DNA from: a virus
Strand: one strand, 5' to 3'
IMG/VR virus record: IMGVR_UViG_3300024265_000105
Span: 1 to 43,609 of that record
DNA length: 43,609 bases
Below are positions 8,219 to 15,829 of this stretch, in pieces. The stretch's first letter is position 1, and every line of letters begins with the position of its first letter. The notes under the pieces are model-generated. The model was not told the DNA's origin, ran no database searches, and saw nothing but the letters and a program-made list of their open reading frames with translations. The position numbers were made by a program, and so were the translations under genes.

Positions 8219-8917
8219 TTATGCAGTTCTATAGAAACAAGCATTTTGAAAACCAAAAGTATGGTCTGAACTCGAACCATTTTTTCCATCTATAATAAGT
8301 TTTATATCCTTGACACCCGATGAAGCAACCACAATCTCAGTTTGAGTACCAACAAGATTATTATTTGAAGTACCATACATATCGAATGAAGCAACTTCTA
8401 CTGCATCAATATAAACATCTACAATACCGCGATTATCGTCCCGTAAATATTGAAGTTTGAATGTATAAGTTCCTGCTCCTAAATATACTGAAAAATGTAA
8501 ATCATCTCCGTCATTATGAGAAGCATCATTAATAGTATAACTATTGAATATACATGCATCTAAAACATTAGTTGCCCATGTGCCTTGGTCTGAAGAATCG
8601 TAGAAATAATTAAATAGGTGGGTAACCCCACCACCTGCACCAGCAGCAGCAGGTAAATTTCCGACTTGTGCTTTCTTCTTCTTATTGCTATCCGCTGAAT
8701 CTTCTATGACTACTAAATCAGCATTGACTGGGGTTCCTTTTTCAGCTATTGCATTAATTTCTGCTGCTACATTATCATGTATTGCATCAGCAGCTAAAGA
8801 ATGGTCACTACCAGTCGAACCTCTGTGAGTTGTATTCAATGAAGTTGCTGCTTCATCTGTAGTAATATGTCTTTCGACATCAGCAGCAGAGGGCACACCA
8901 TTTATAATCTCAGGCAT
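8219..8917 (-). CDS. Fibre-like protein encoded between portal and head genes
   Basis: 232 residues. The first 100 hold a fibre-type phrase, NADLVVIEDSADSNKKKKAQ then VGNLP, common in tail fibre and short fibre N-termini, and repeated HDN/DEA helical units. The last 130 residues (GAGTYTFKLQYLRDDNRGIV and KDIKLIIDGKNGSSSDHTF) resemble a beta-sandwich head domain. AAAGGAG ribosome binding site. Its position after the portal rather than with tail genes suggests a head fibre or capsid-attached adhesin, but this is inference. Confidence 0.6.
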   Translation of the reverse strand: MPEIINGVPSAADVERHITTDEAATSLNTTHRGSTGSDHSLAADAIHDNVAAEINAIAEKGTPVNADLVVIEDSADSNKKKKAQVGNLPAAAGAGGGVTHLFNYFYDSSDQGTWATNVLDACIFNSYTINDASHNDGDDLHFSVYLGAGTYTFKLQYLRDDNRGIVDVYIDAVEVASFDMYGTSNNNLVGTQTEIVVASSGVKDIKLIIDGKNGSSSDHTFGFQNACFYRTA

Positions 8918-8928
8918 TTTAATCTCCT

Positions 8929-10329
8929 TTATTCTGTTTCTTCGTGAAGCTCTTCAGCAGCTTCCTTTTCAATTTCTTGCTCTTCTTCTTTTGAGAGTCC
9001 TTCTGTTTCAGGCTCACCCGCTTCTACAAGATTCGATGCTACGTAAAACTTGTCACCACCATCGTAAGGTTTCTCTCCAAGCTCGTTCCTTGCTTCATTA
9101 GGAGTCTTTATAGCACTTCCTACTTCTTTAGTGAGTTTTTCGCTCAAAGCAATCAAATCACGTGTATCTATGTCTTTGAACTTGAATTCATATATCTCAG
9201 ATTGCAAAAGCTCATCAATGATTTCTTCTAAGTCAAGCTGTAGTGGTTCAACAACTCCTTGCACATAAATCTTTGTTTGCTCAGCAGCAACATTGCCACC
9301 AAGCTTGCCAACTGTTGGAGTAACTCCAATTCTTTGGGCTGGCATCGAATATGCAATCAGAATATCCTCTCGTCTCGTTTTTTCGTACAGTTTGAAGCTT
9401 GCTTCTTTGACTTCAACACTGAGTTTCTGATAAGTAAGCTTGCATTTGTCAGGTTGTGCTACAACTAAAGTTTTCCAAGCATTTGAAGTGCCTTTGACTT
9501 CTTTGTTTATAAAATCGCTTATTGTATTGGGTGCATCATCATCCCAGTCTCCCTCTAAGACAATAAGAGCAGCGGGAACACCATAATTCTCGAAGAAAGC
9601 TAAATTGTAATCTCGCAGACCAATCAGGCCCATTATGTCACCAACTGCTGATATGATATTTGAAACACCATAATAATCTGACCTTGGATAATAATTCTTA
9701 TAAAATATCATTTCGTTTGCTCTGTCTTTGCGATTGCCACGACCGGTGAATTCTTTTCCAGTTTTAGCTGAGATATTTCCTTCTTCACCAAACTTCTTGA
9801 ACCACACCTTTTTGTTGTTCCTGATTTGACAGTATTTCTTTTTAGATTTATGCACTCTCAAAGTGTGAGCAGGAACATGAAAAAGCCCTCCTATGTCACC
9901 TTTGTTGTTGCGAGCAATTTCAAGACCCCAGTAACCGAGCGAACCCCAATCAATTAAAAGCTTTTTGAAAATATTTCTCAGCTTATCACCATCAGAGTTT
10001 TTTTGCTGTAAAAGCTCCTTAAGTCTTTTCAATTCAACTTTATTATCTTTTGCATCTTCTTTGAGCTTGAAACTTAAACCAAGGCCAGCAACATCTATTG
10101 CAAGCTGATTGACGCATCTAAAGAATATCGAGTTTGATTCATATAACGTCAACAACGACTTCGGTGGGTAGGGCGGAGGCACAAGGTCATTCATTGTCAT
10201 CCACTTCGTAGTTGCTGCAAGCTGTTTAGAGTTTGTTTTCTCAGCTTTCCGAAGCAAATCGTAAGAATAGATGCCCTTATCAGTTTGGACATAAACAGCA
10301 CGACCTTTTTTTACTTTCTCTTTAGCCAT
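8929..10329 (-). CDS. Portal protein
   Basis: 466 residues, the usual size for HK97/PBSX-like portals. Recognisable parts include PPPYPPKSLLTLYESNSIFF then CVNQLAIDVAGLG at the N-terminus, the NEMIFYKNYYPRSDYYGVSN wing region, DYNLAFFENYGVPAALIV of the stem, and the acidic C-terminal tail after EARNELGEKPYDGGD. It forms the dodecameric DNA entry ring and docks the terminase. GGAGAG ribosome binding site inside the end of the small gene upstream. Confidence 0.85.
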   Translation of the reverse strand: MAKEKVKKGRAVYVQTDKGIYSYDLLRKAEKTNSKQLAATTKWMTMNDLVPPPYPPKSLLTLYESNSIFFRCVNQLAIDVAGLGLSFKLKEDAKDNKVELKRLKELLQQKNSDGDKLRNIFKKLLIDWGSLGYWGLEIARNNKGDIGGLFHVPAHTLRVHKSKKKYCQIRNNKKVWFKKFGEEGNISAKTGKEFTGRGNRKDRANEMIFYKNYYPRSDYYGVSNIISAVGDIMGLIGLRDYNLAFFENYGVPAALIVLEGDWDDDAPNTISDFINKEVKGTSNAWKTLVVAQPDKCKLTYQKLSVEVKEASFKLYEKTRREDILIAYSMPAQRIGVTPTVGKLGGNVAAEQTKIYVQGVVEPLQLDLEEIIDELLQSEIYEFKFKDIDTRDLIALSEKLTKEVGSAIKTPNEARNELGEKPYDGGDKFYVASNLVEAGEPETEGLSKEEEQEIEKEAAEELHEETE

Positions 10330-10451
10330 TTATCTCTCCAAATACATTCAAGCATTGCCTCGTCCCGAACTGATGGCAAAGTTTTATTTAATTCTTTGGC
10401 CATAGCCTTAAAATGCTCTGTCGTTGGGTCTGATAGTTTCTTTGTAGCCAT
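10311..10451 (-). CDS. Small helical protein before the portal
   Basis: 46 codons from ATG 10451 (MATKKLSDPTTEHFKAMAKE) ending 19 bases inside the portal gene, whose ribosome binding site GGAGAG it contains. Its own ribosome binding site would lie in a triple GGTGTA repeat directly before the ATG. Clean reading frame and overlap geometry like the rest of the operon support it. Function unknown. Confidence 0.5.
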   Translation of the reverse strand: MATKKLSDPTTEHFKAMAKELNKTLPSVRDEAMLECIWRDKWLKRK

Positions 10452-10463
10452 CTACACCTACAC

Positions 10464-10712
10464 CTACACCTTACCTTGATTGACTCGTAATGCTTGCAGC
10501 GGGTCCCAGTCAACATCTGCATAAGCAGAACTAATGACTATTGCTGCTGCGATAAAAGTTGCTCCATTTGCATCAGTGAGAAATGAGGCATCAAAATTCA
10601 ATGTCACTAAATCATGTCTGATAAATGTTCCACCAGCATTTGAAACTGCTGTTTGCATAGCAGCAGAATGTGCTGATGTTACACCTTTTACGACTGCATA
10701 TCTTGTTCCCAT
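10464..10712 (-). CDS. Small alpha/beta phage protein, unknown
   Basis: 82 residues, MGTRYAVVKGVTSAHSAAMQ to a C-terminal VDWDPLQALRVNQGKV. Strong AGGAG ribosome binding site. No cysteine motif or membrane segment. Lies between terminase and portal with its neighbours; unknown function. Confidence 0.6.
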   Translation of the reverse strand: MGTRYAVVKGVTSAHSAAMQTAVSNAGGTFIRHDLVTLNFDASFLTDANGATFIAAAIVISSAYADVDWDPLQALRVNQGKV

Positions 10713-10715
10713 TTT

Positions 10716-11024
10716 TTATTCTCCTGTAATTGTTGGCCAAATTGGTTCAGTTTTCTTCTTTTCTTCTGATGCTTCTTCAAACGCAATATATTTCCACTTG
10801 TGTTCTTTGAGCCATACTTTTGCTTCTTTGACACTGTATTTGTCTTTCGGGAATCTGATAGATTGTGTTTTTGCAGCTCCACGTGGTTCAGTCTTTAGAG
10901 GGCCGCCATAAAGCATAACTCCCGTTTTAGTCGTTTCAAGCACTTGTATTTTCGCAAAGAGACCCGGAGCTTTCACTCTTGCACTGTGAAAATTCGGATA
11001 TGGTTTTGATATTTCTTTAGCCAT
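10716..11024 (-). CDS. Small conserved-type phage head-module protein
   Basis: 102 residues. The pattern PNFHSARVKAPGLF at the N-terminus and KYSVKEAKVWLKEHKWKY near the C-terminus is one I associate with small proteins or protease-derived modules next to portal genes. Here there is no protease catalytic set. It ends with WPTITGE just before the next gene. Function unknown; annotation by context only. Confidence 0.6.
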   Translation of the reverse strand: MAKEISKPYPNFHSARVKAPGLFAKIQVLETTKTGVMLYGGPLKTEPRGAAKTQSIRFPKDKYSVKEAKVWLKEHKWKYIAFEEASEEKKKTEPIWPTITGE

Positions 11025-11035
11025 TATAGTTTCTC

Positions 11036-12334
11036 TTATGAAATAAGGACGGCACGCCCTTTCTTGAACTTGCCATCTGTTGAATACAAAGCATATCGCA
11101 CAGCATCAATCGTATGGTCGTTCTTTGACACAGGCACATCTTTTGGATTGTTTACATTAGTTCCCCTTGGGTAATGATAACCCGGCATTTCTCTGCAAGT
11201 GTTTCTGCACGTTCTGAATATAAATAAACTTGGTTTCCCATTATCTTTCACTTTAAGTTTAGATTGCACAAGCTCGATACCTCTTGCAATGTCTTTTCTT
11301 GCTGCTCTTGTTTTAATGCCCGCTTTTCTCATTTCAGCTCTATCTTCTGCGTTCTCAGGGTCTGCCCAGTTTTCAACATACGCTTCACCCTTACTAAAGA
11401 GCTTGACATTACGGATATGTTCTTGTATTCCCGTCTGTGCTTGATAATACTCTCGATAGACGTACCAGTTTTCATCGTTATCTTTTGCAAGCCATAAAGA
11501 GACGAATGGATTTGTAAAACCAAAGTCAAACGCTCGCCATCTTCGCCATTCTCTTGGTATTCTAAATGGTTTAATAACATGCACCGCTCTGCTGTAAGTC
11601 TTAAAAACGGCACCGAAGAAAGATGCAAATTCTCCAGCAATTCTTGTGGCTTGTGTTTCTTTTGGCCATTGAGCAATCATCTTATCAATACGACTATCAG
11701 GGATGTAACCACCTCTGCTTATACGATTATCATTGAGATTACTTTTGAAAACTTCTTCTGTGTTCGGTAAATCTTCTATTCGCTCTTCTAATTCTGGTTG
11801 TGATTTGATGGGAGTCATTCCCCAACTTAAATAACCTTGCTTTTTAAGTAATCGTGCTTGCATCTCTTCTAATATACCCATAAAATCGTGATGGCACTGC
11901 TCGTCACAATGAATCGAATCAACTGCTCTTGCTTGAAACAGTTCACGACCTTGATTAAATGCTTTGAATTCAAGCCTATGTCCATTCTTGAAAAACACTC
12001 TTTTGGGTATTCTTTGCTGACCATAATCAATATTTGCAATTGCATGTGAAGGTATAAACTTTTTCAGATAATCTTCCCACAATACATCTCGTACTTGTTC
12101 CCAACTTTCAATAGCAGCCCAGTGTACTCCCGCGGGACGATAATGCACTGGATGATAATCTTGCAGCAACAAAGCTAAATCCATCATGTTAGTGTAAGTC
12201 TTGGATGACTGGTTGCCACCAAATATCCATTTAATATCTGCAAGAGACACATGAAAAGCTTTTTGTTCTACACCTAACGGCTTATACAGTGCTATCTCTT
12301 TACCAGTCTTTTGTATTTGTGTTGCTGTAAGCAT
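11036..12334 (-). CDS. terL: Terminase large subunit
   Basis: 432 residues with the full ATPase-nuclease set. Walker A GGNQSSKT at 39-46, Walker B SIHCDE with D144/E145, coupling motif WGMTP at about 171-175, then the RNase H-like nuclease with D270 (RAFDFGFTNP), D325 (ENWADPEN) and D406/D410 (KNDHTIDAVRYAL). It pumps DNA into the prohead through the portal and cuts the concatemer. Its ATG overlaps the lipoprotein stop. Packaging mode (headful or cos) cannot be told here. Confidence 0.9.
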   Translation of the reverse strand: MLTATQIQKTGKEIALYKPLGVEQKAFHVSLADIKWIFGGNQSSKTYTNMMDLALLLQDYHPVHYRPAGVHWAAIESWEQVRDVLWEDYLKKFIPSHAIANIDYGQQRIPKRVFFKNGHRLEFKAFNQGRELFQARAVDSIHCDEQCHHDFMGILEEMQARLLKKQGYLSWGMTPIKSQPELEERIEDLPNTEEVFKSNLNDNRISRGGYIPDSRIDKMIAQWPKETQATRIAGEFASFFGAVFKTYSRAVHVIKPFRIPREWRRWRAFDFGFTNPFVSLWLAKDNDENWYVYREYYQAQTGIQEHIRNVKLFSKGEAYVENWADPENAEDRAEMRKAGIKTRAARKDIARGIELVQSKLKVKDNGKPSLFIFRTCRNTCREMPGYHYPRGTNVNNPKDVPVSKNDHTIDAVRYALYSTDGKFKKGRAVLIS

Positions 12335-12615
12335 TATCTTTGAATGTGTCTTCCTCTCTGCTCTCGTTCCTCTTCTTCTCTTTGCTGAATCATTATTTCA
12401 ATCAATTCTGATTCACTGATATAAATTCCATTTTCAGAAGTAGTTGTATTACCAATCTTGCATCCTTCAGGAATGAACATTAAAGATGCTCCCGCAGTAG
12501 GATGAAGTTCTGGCTGCGGTGCTAACTGCTCCAAACAACCCGGTATAGCAGCTAATACTATCAACACTAACAAACAAATAAATATGGCTAAAGCTTTTAT
12601 TGAATTAAGTTTCAT
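12334..12615 (-). CDS. Small lipoprotein
   Basis: 93 residues with a signal peptide: basic start MKLNSIK, hydrophobic core ALAIFICLLVLIVLAA, then IPGC as a lipobox-like site with Cys at 27. The mature part is short and ends in a Glu/Arg-rich helix. AAGGAG ribosome binding site. It lies between the small gene and the large terminase gene. Possible roles are spanin-like lysis, superinfection exclusion or envelope modification; no holin or endolysin is adjacent, so no choice can be made. Confidence 0.6.
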   Translation of the reverse strand: MKLNSIKALAIFICLLVLIVLAAIPGCLEQLAPQPELHPTAGASLMFIPEGCKIGNTTTSENGIYISESELIEIMIQQREEEEREQRGRHIQR

Positions 12616-12851
12616 ATCTTACTCCTTCTGTCTAATAGTCCCAATTCGTTTTGCACTCTTATTCCTAATGCTTGCATTTCGCCCTTCACTCTTATTTTAT
12701 GGGCAGCGATACGAGCTTGACGTTCTACATCTTTATTTCGATTCGGGTCATGTGTCATTGTTCTATGAGAATCTATTCTACAATCTTTTATCCTTATAGA
12801 ACGGATGCCACTTTCAAACTCGAATTCAAAATCTTCTTCAAAGTCTATCAT
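12612..12851 (-). CDS. Small charged protein, unknown
   Basis: 79 residues, acidic first (MIDFEEDFEFEFE) then basic helical (RQARIAAHKIRVKGEMQALG). ATGA overlaps at both ends: with the stop of the putative small terminase and with the lipoprotein start. This tight coupling supports translation. Function unknown. Confidence 0.6.
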   Translation of the reverse strand: MIDFEEDFEFEFESGIRSIRIKDCRIDSHRTMTHDPNRNKDVERQARIAAHKIRVKGEMQALGIRVQNELGLLDRRSKI

Positions 12852-13357
12852 TTTGTTTCAAAGCGTTTTCTCATTTGTTTACGGATGTCTGCTGCTTCTT
12901 TCTCTGTCATTAAATCAGTAGGCAATGTGACTTGCTCAATTGATTTCAAATCAGGATACAACTTTTTCATTGCAGCAACTAAAATAGTTTTGTCTGCAAA
13001 TGCTTCTTCGATAAAATGTTCAAGCAAGTTAGTGCCAAGCTTTGCTTCAACATTACGAACAGATATAAGCAGATTATCAAGTTTTGAATTTTGACCTTTG
13101 ACACGTCCCTTAGGATTCCCAGAAACACCTTTTGGCCAGCCCCCTTTACCTGATGGGTTACGCGGTTTGTTCTTTTTATATCTGCTCGGCAATGTATTCT
13201 TACTTTGAGGCTGCTCATCAGGTTTAACACTATTAATAACACGCTTTTTTGATTTAACTTTATTACTTGCTTTCTTAGTGCTTTTAGGTTTGATTTTGGT
13301 ACTTTTGGCTTGCTTTTTCCTTGATACAACACGCTTTTTTGCTTTTGCTTTTATCAT
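12848..13357 (-). CDS. Putative terminase small subunit (DUF5681-like motif)
   Basis: 169 residues. The first 55 are very Lys-rich. Then follows GGWPKGVSGNPKGRVKGQNS, the KGxSGNPKGR pattern seen in DUF5681-type phage DNA-binding proteins, and a helical C-terminal part (NLLEHFIEEAFADKTILVAA). Placement one lipoprotein and one small gene before the large terminase suggests the small subunit, which recognises the packaging site. Helix-turn-helix content is not obvious. Transcription probably starts at the sigma-70 promoter just upstream, leaving only about 8 bases of leader and no real ribosome binding site. Confidence 0.55.
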   Translation of the reverse strand: MIKAKAKKRVVSRKKQAKSTKIKPKSTKKASNKVKSKKRVINSVKPDEQPQSKNTLPSRYKKNKPRNPSGKGGWPKGVSGNPKGRVKGQNSKLDNLLISVRNVEAKLGTNLLEHFIEEAFADKTILVAAMKKLYPDLKSIEQVTLPTDLMTEKEAADIRKQMRKRFETK

Positions 13358-13371
13358 AATACTCTACATAG

Positions 13372-13400
13372 AGCATAAAAGAAATTATAAGCAATGTCAA
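13372..13400 (-). promoter_or_regulatory. Consensus sigma-70 promoter for the packaging and head genes
   Basis: Minus strand: TTGACA (13400-13395), 17-base spacer, TATGCT (13377-13372). The -35 box is perfect and the spacing ideal. The predicted start site is about 13365, some 8 bases before the ATG of the putative small terminase. The gap 13358-13501 holds nothing else I can support. This is the best host-type promoter in the window. Confidence 0.7.
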
Positions 13401-13501
13401 GCGATTTCTATATAGTTATTGAGATATGTATAGGAAGTGTTAGTTTTTAATCTGATAACGCGGTTTTTGAGCTTAAAGTTTTTTTTATTTTCTTTGCGTA
13501 T

Positions 13502-13669
13502 CTATACTCCATTATGAGTTTTTGAGTTGTTTGTCATTTCGTCTAAATACTGCTCGATAATATCAAGAGAGTCACAAACATAATTCCGAAGGTAACAAAA
13601 TACTGAATATAATGGGTATGCCCAGCCCAGCATTAAAAATATAATCCATGCTTTTGTTCTGTTTCTCAT
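13502..13669 (-). CDS. Small membrane protein
   Basis: 55 codons from ATG 13669 with AGGAAAAG upstream. Residues of about 7-27 (AWIIFLMLGWAYPLYSVFCY) form one membrane span after a basic start, followed by an acidic helical tail. Last gene before the packaging promoter. A holin-like, inhibitor or envelope role is possible, but a single span is not enough to decide. Confidence 0.5.
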   Translation of the reverse strand: MRNRTKAWIIFLMLGWAYPLYSVFCYLRNYVCDSLDIIEQYLDEMTNNSKTHNGV

Positions 13670-13671
13670 TT

Positions 13672-13935
13672 TTATCTTTTCCTATCTAAAATTTCTTCGG
13701 AACCATCGGGAGCAATATCTGCCATTTCTTGCATAGTTTTTTCTAACCATTTATCGTATTCAATTTCAGCCTTAGATTTGTGTTCTGCTGGTGCTGGTGA
13801 TTGTCGTCTTTTCCTCTCTTTCATTGCATCGTAATTTTCTTTGCAGTATATTGAATGACATCTTTGACAGTGCCTAACTTTCTCATATACACTTACTCGA
13901 ACAAAACAGATATTGCATATTTTACCCTTTTCCAT
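13672..13935 (-). CDS. Zinc-finger-like small protein
   Basis: 87 residues. Two cysteine pairs, CNIC at the start and CQRC about 15 residues later followed by His and Cys (HSIYC), can bind one or two zincs. The remainder is a charged helix. It overlaps the previous small gene by 14 bases. Unknown function, possibly nucleic acid or protein binding. Confidence 0.6.
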   Translation of the reverse strand: MEKGKICNICFVRVSVYEKVRHCQRCHSIYCKENYDAMKERKRRQSPAPAEHKSKAEIEYDKWLEKTMQEMADIAPDGSEEILDRKR

Positions 13936-14062
13936 TTCTTAAACCTTCCAAAAGTCTTGTTATGTGATTCTCATAGGAATTGATTACTTTTTTAAGTATT
14001 CCTATAAGCTCATCTTTAGTATAATCGGATAGTGGTTTACCTTTCCAATTAGGTTCTAACAT
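13922..14062 (-). CDS. Small helical protein, unknown
   Basis: 46 codons from ATG 14062 (MLEPNWKGKPLSDYTKDELI) with AAAAGGA about 10 bases upstream. A YTKDELIGILKKVI helix pattern. Its stop lies inside the start of the next gene, the same coupling as elsewhere. Unknown function. Confidence 0.5.
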   Translation of the reverse strand: MLEPNWKGKPLSDYTKDELIGILKKVINSYENHITRLLEGLRNGKG

Positions 14063-14081
14063 CTTAAAATTCCTTTTTCAA

Positions 14082-14480
14082 TTAGTCAGTTAGTGTATGT
14101 CCATATTCTCTGCCATAATCACCGGCATCATCTGGCTGCTGACGCACATAAATTGATTGTAGATTTGCAAGCTCATTTGGCACTGTCTTCCCTGTTTCGA
14201 CATATAGGCCAGCAATTGCTCCCATCAAGATAATTATTGCTTCACGCTCAAGTGGCACCAGCGGAGGTGGTGTAGGACTCTTTGGCCATTTGATTTTCGC
14301 TATCTTCCCACACTTCTGTATTGACGTAATGGGCACTATAAATCCCAATGCACTTTCAGCCTGTAAACAAATTTCAGGCTGAGTATCGTTAGACCCATGA
14401 ATTTGATGTTTATGCTCTTTGAGCCAACCGATGATTTTATAATACTGCTCAAGAGTCATTCTTTGTTTTGGTCTTACCAC
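14082..14480 (-). CDS. Putative HTH-containing phage protein
   Basis: 132 residues. The first half (RMTLEQYYKIIGWLKEHKHQ, later ALGFIVPITSIQKCGKIAKI) looks like a helix-turn-helix of the kind used by small phage regulators; the second half is Pro-rich and then helical (REAIIILMGAIAGLYVE). No metal motif. It could regulate the late genes immediately downstream, by position only. Confidence 0.5.
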   Translation of the reverse strand: MVRPKQRMTLEQYYKIIGWLKEHKHQIHGSNDTQPEICLQAESALGFIVPITSIQKCGKIAKIKWPKSPTPPPLVPLEREAIIILMGAIAGLYVETGKTVPNELANLQSIYVRQQPDDAGDYGREYGHTLTD

Positions 14481-14495
14481 TTTGTGCCTCCTTTT

Positions 14496-15038
14496 TTAGC
14501 AAAAATGAATTTTAATCAACTTCAAATCATTTTCCATTTGACTAAGATTTTCACCATTAGCATTTCGTAGTTTTGCTATTTTAACCAAAAGTTCTTTAAT
14601 TTGATTCTTTGTTGCATCATTTCTTGTGTTGTGCATAAGAAAGATTCCCCGGAATCTCTCATTTTCTTTGAATAGGGAATCTCTGTTGACTTGCAATCTT
14701 TCTACTTTATTCTTAAGCTTGTTGATATGATGAGTAATAGATTTAAGGATTGCTTCACCAATTGTTCCGCTCTCTGTGTGCTCGATTCCCATACATCCAA
14801 ATTCGAGTTCGTCTGAACACCAACCAACTAATCCCGTAAGTTGCAATTCAGCATTATGCAGCTTTTTACGAAGTTCTGATATTTCTTTTTGGTCTTGCTT
14901 AACACATTCTTTAGCTTCAACAATAATACGCTCAAGCTCTGTAATTTTTTCAGCTTGCTGCTTATTATTTCTGGCCAATAAATCGGCAACTTCATTTCTT
15001 CGAGCTTTTCTTCTATATTTATTTGTACTGTTATTCAT
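14496..15038 (-). CDS. Coiled-coil protein, unknown
   Basis: 180 residues from ATG 15038 (MNNSTNKYRRKARR); the frame is open to a TTG at 15068 with a poorer signal, while AAAGGAT precedes the ATG. Long coiled-coil runs over residues of about 25-75 and 105-170, with a short central Cys/Gly segment (GWCSDELEFGCMGIEH). Strongly basic N-terminus. Similar proteins occur widely in phages; function not known. Confidence 0.55.
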   Translation of the reverse strand: MNNSTNKYRRKARRNEVADLLARNNKQQAEKITELERIIVEAKECVKQDQKEISELRKKLHNAELQLTGLVGWCSDELEFGCMGIEHTESGTIGEAILKSITHHINKLKNKVERLQVNRDSLFKENERFRGIFLMHNTRNDATKNQIKELLVKIAKLRNANGENLSQMENDLKLIKIHFC

Positions 15039-15076
15039 TTTTTTCTTATCCTTTCTCTTTTTTCTCAAATATAAGA

Positions 15077-15105
15077 CTGGGAGGGCCGTGCCCGGCGTCT
15101 CCCAG
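15077..15105 (-). other. GC-rich hairpin in leader of the coiled-coil gene
   Basis: Inverted repeat CTGGGAG / CTCCCAG with a 15-base internal part that can fold further (GCC/GGC). On the minus strand it is followed by TCTTATATTTG, only weakly T-rich. A second short stem (CCTC/GAGG, loop CGAAA) lies just before it. It may be a terminator or a leader structure controlling the next gene; much more GC-rich than its surroundings. Confidence 0.45.
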
Positions 15106-15139
15106 CCTCTTTCGGAGGAGTGAGGGCTAAATTATAATA

Positions 15140-15334
15140 TCAGTGCCTCCATTTACAATTGGCACACTTGTCAGCAGGTTTCAAAAGCTTAGTATTACCA
15201 ACTCTCAGTCGGGCAATTACAATCTGATAGTCAATGAAATTTTCTTCACTGACTTCTCCATCGACTACCCTATCAATTTCCATGCAGCTTTTTACAACTG
15301 CTTTTCTGTTTTTTAACTCTACTAATGTTGCCAT
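15140..15334 (-). CDS. Small protein, unknown
   Basis: 64 residues, MATLVELKNRKAVVKSCMEI to a C-terminal DKCANCKWRH with one CxxC pair. GAGAAGAG ribosome binding site. No recognised family. Confidence 0.55.
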   Translation of the reverse strand: MATLVELKNRKAVVKSCMEIDRVVDGEVSEENFIDYQIVIARLRVGNTKLLKPADKCANCKWRH

Positions 15335-15358
15335 CTCTTCTCCCCTTCCATAAAAAAT

Positions 15359-15580
15359 TTATAATACCGGCTGGCGGCTATATCCCGCCAGCCCATTGTT
15401 GTTTCTTACTCTTACTTTTGTGCCTTTTTTCGCATTCAATAAACCACGTTTTGTAAAAAAAGAAACAGACACCAATTTATTTTCCTTGAGTAATAGACCT
15501 CTTTGTAACTTATGGCCACATGACACACCTCCTTTCGCATCCGGTTTGAAACCATCAAATATTAGCTTTTCAAATAGCAA
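15359..15580 (-). CDS. Small beta-rich ORF with unresolved start
   Basis: The open frame begins at a TTG at 15580 almost on the predicted transcription start, so that start is doubtful. A better one is the TTG at 15475, with AAGGA 7 bases upstream, giving 38 residues (VSVSFFTKRGLLNAKKGTKV, ending SRQPVL) with SH3-like composition. Between the two lies a perfect AAAGGAGGT site before an ATG that encodes only three codons and a stop (15521-15510). Either the gene is broken, has a leader peptide, or starts internally. Confidence 0.35.
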   Translation of the reverse strand: MLFEKLIFDGFKPDAKGGVSCGHKLQRGLLLKENKLVSVSFFTKRGLLNAKKGTKVRVRNNNGLAGYSRQPVL

Positions 15581-15590
15581 TTCTCACATA

Positions 15591-15620
15591 CATATTATCG
15601 CAGAAAATCGTTATAAACTC
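15591..15620 (-). promoter_or_regulatory. Phage promoter motif, copy 1 (GCGATAATATG)
   Basis: Minus strand GAGTTTATAACGATTTTCT followed by GCGATAATATG and then TATGTGA. It shares the core and the flank with copies at 26098-26126, 34617-34645 and 36618-36646. TGCGATAAT fits an extended -10 box. This copy has one extra base between GAG and the core. It lies after the stop of the zinc-ribbon gene and reads towards 15.5 kb. Confidence 0.65.
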
Positions 15621-15634
15621 AAAAAAAAATAAGT

Positions 15635-15817
15635 TTATTCACGAATATATGCACGTTTGTTGATTTTTGGTGCCTTACGAACAAGCACTTTTCGCATCTT
15701 CCCACAGTTGGGACACTTTTTTCTTTTATGAGTGTACTGAGTAATACGTATTCGCTTTCCTATACGCATCGAATTAGAACAACGACATCGAATAAGACCT
15801 GCTCTGTAATCTTTCAT
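15635..15817 (-). CDS. Small basic zinc-ribbon protein
   Basis: 60 residues. CRC near the start and CPNCGK in the middle give four cysteines in CxC...CxxC arrangement; the protein is very Arg/Lys-rich (KINKRAYIRE end). GAGGAT ribosome binding site. Probably binds RNA or DNA; no family recognised. Next to an AP2-HNH gene. Confidence 0.6.
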   Translation of the reverse strand: MKDYRAGLIRCRCSNSMRIGKRIRITQYTHKRKKCPNCGKMRKVLVRKAPKINKRAYIRE

Positions 15818-15829
15818 AATATCATATCC

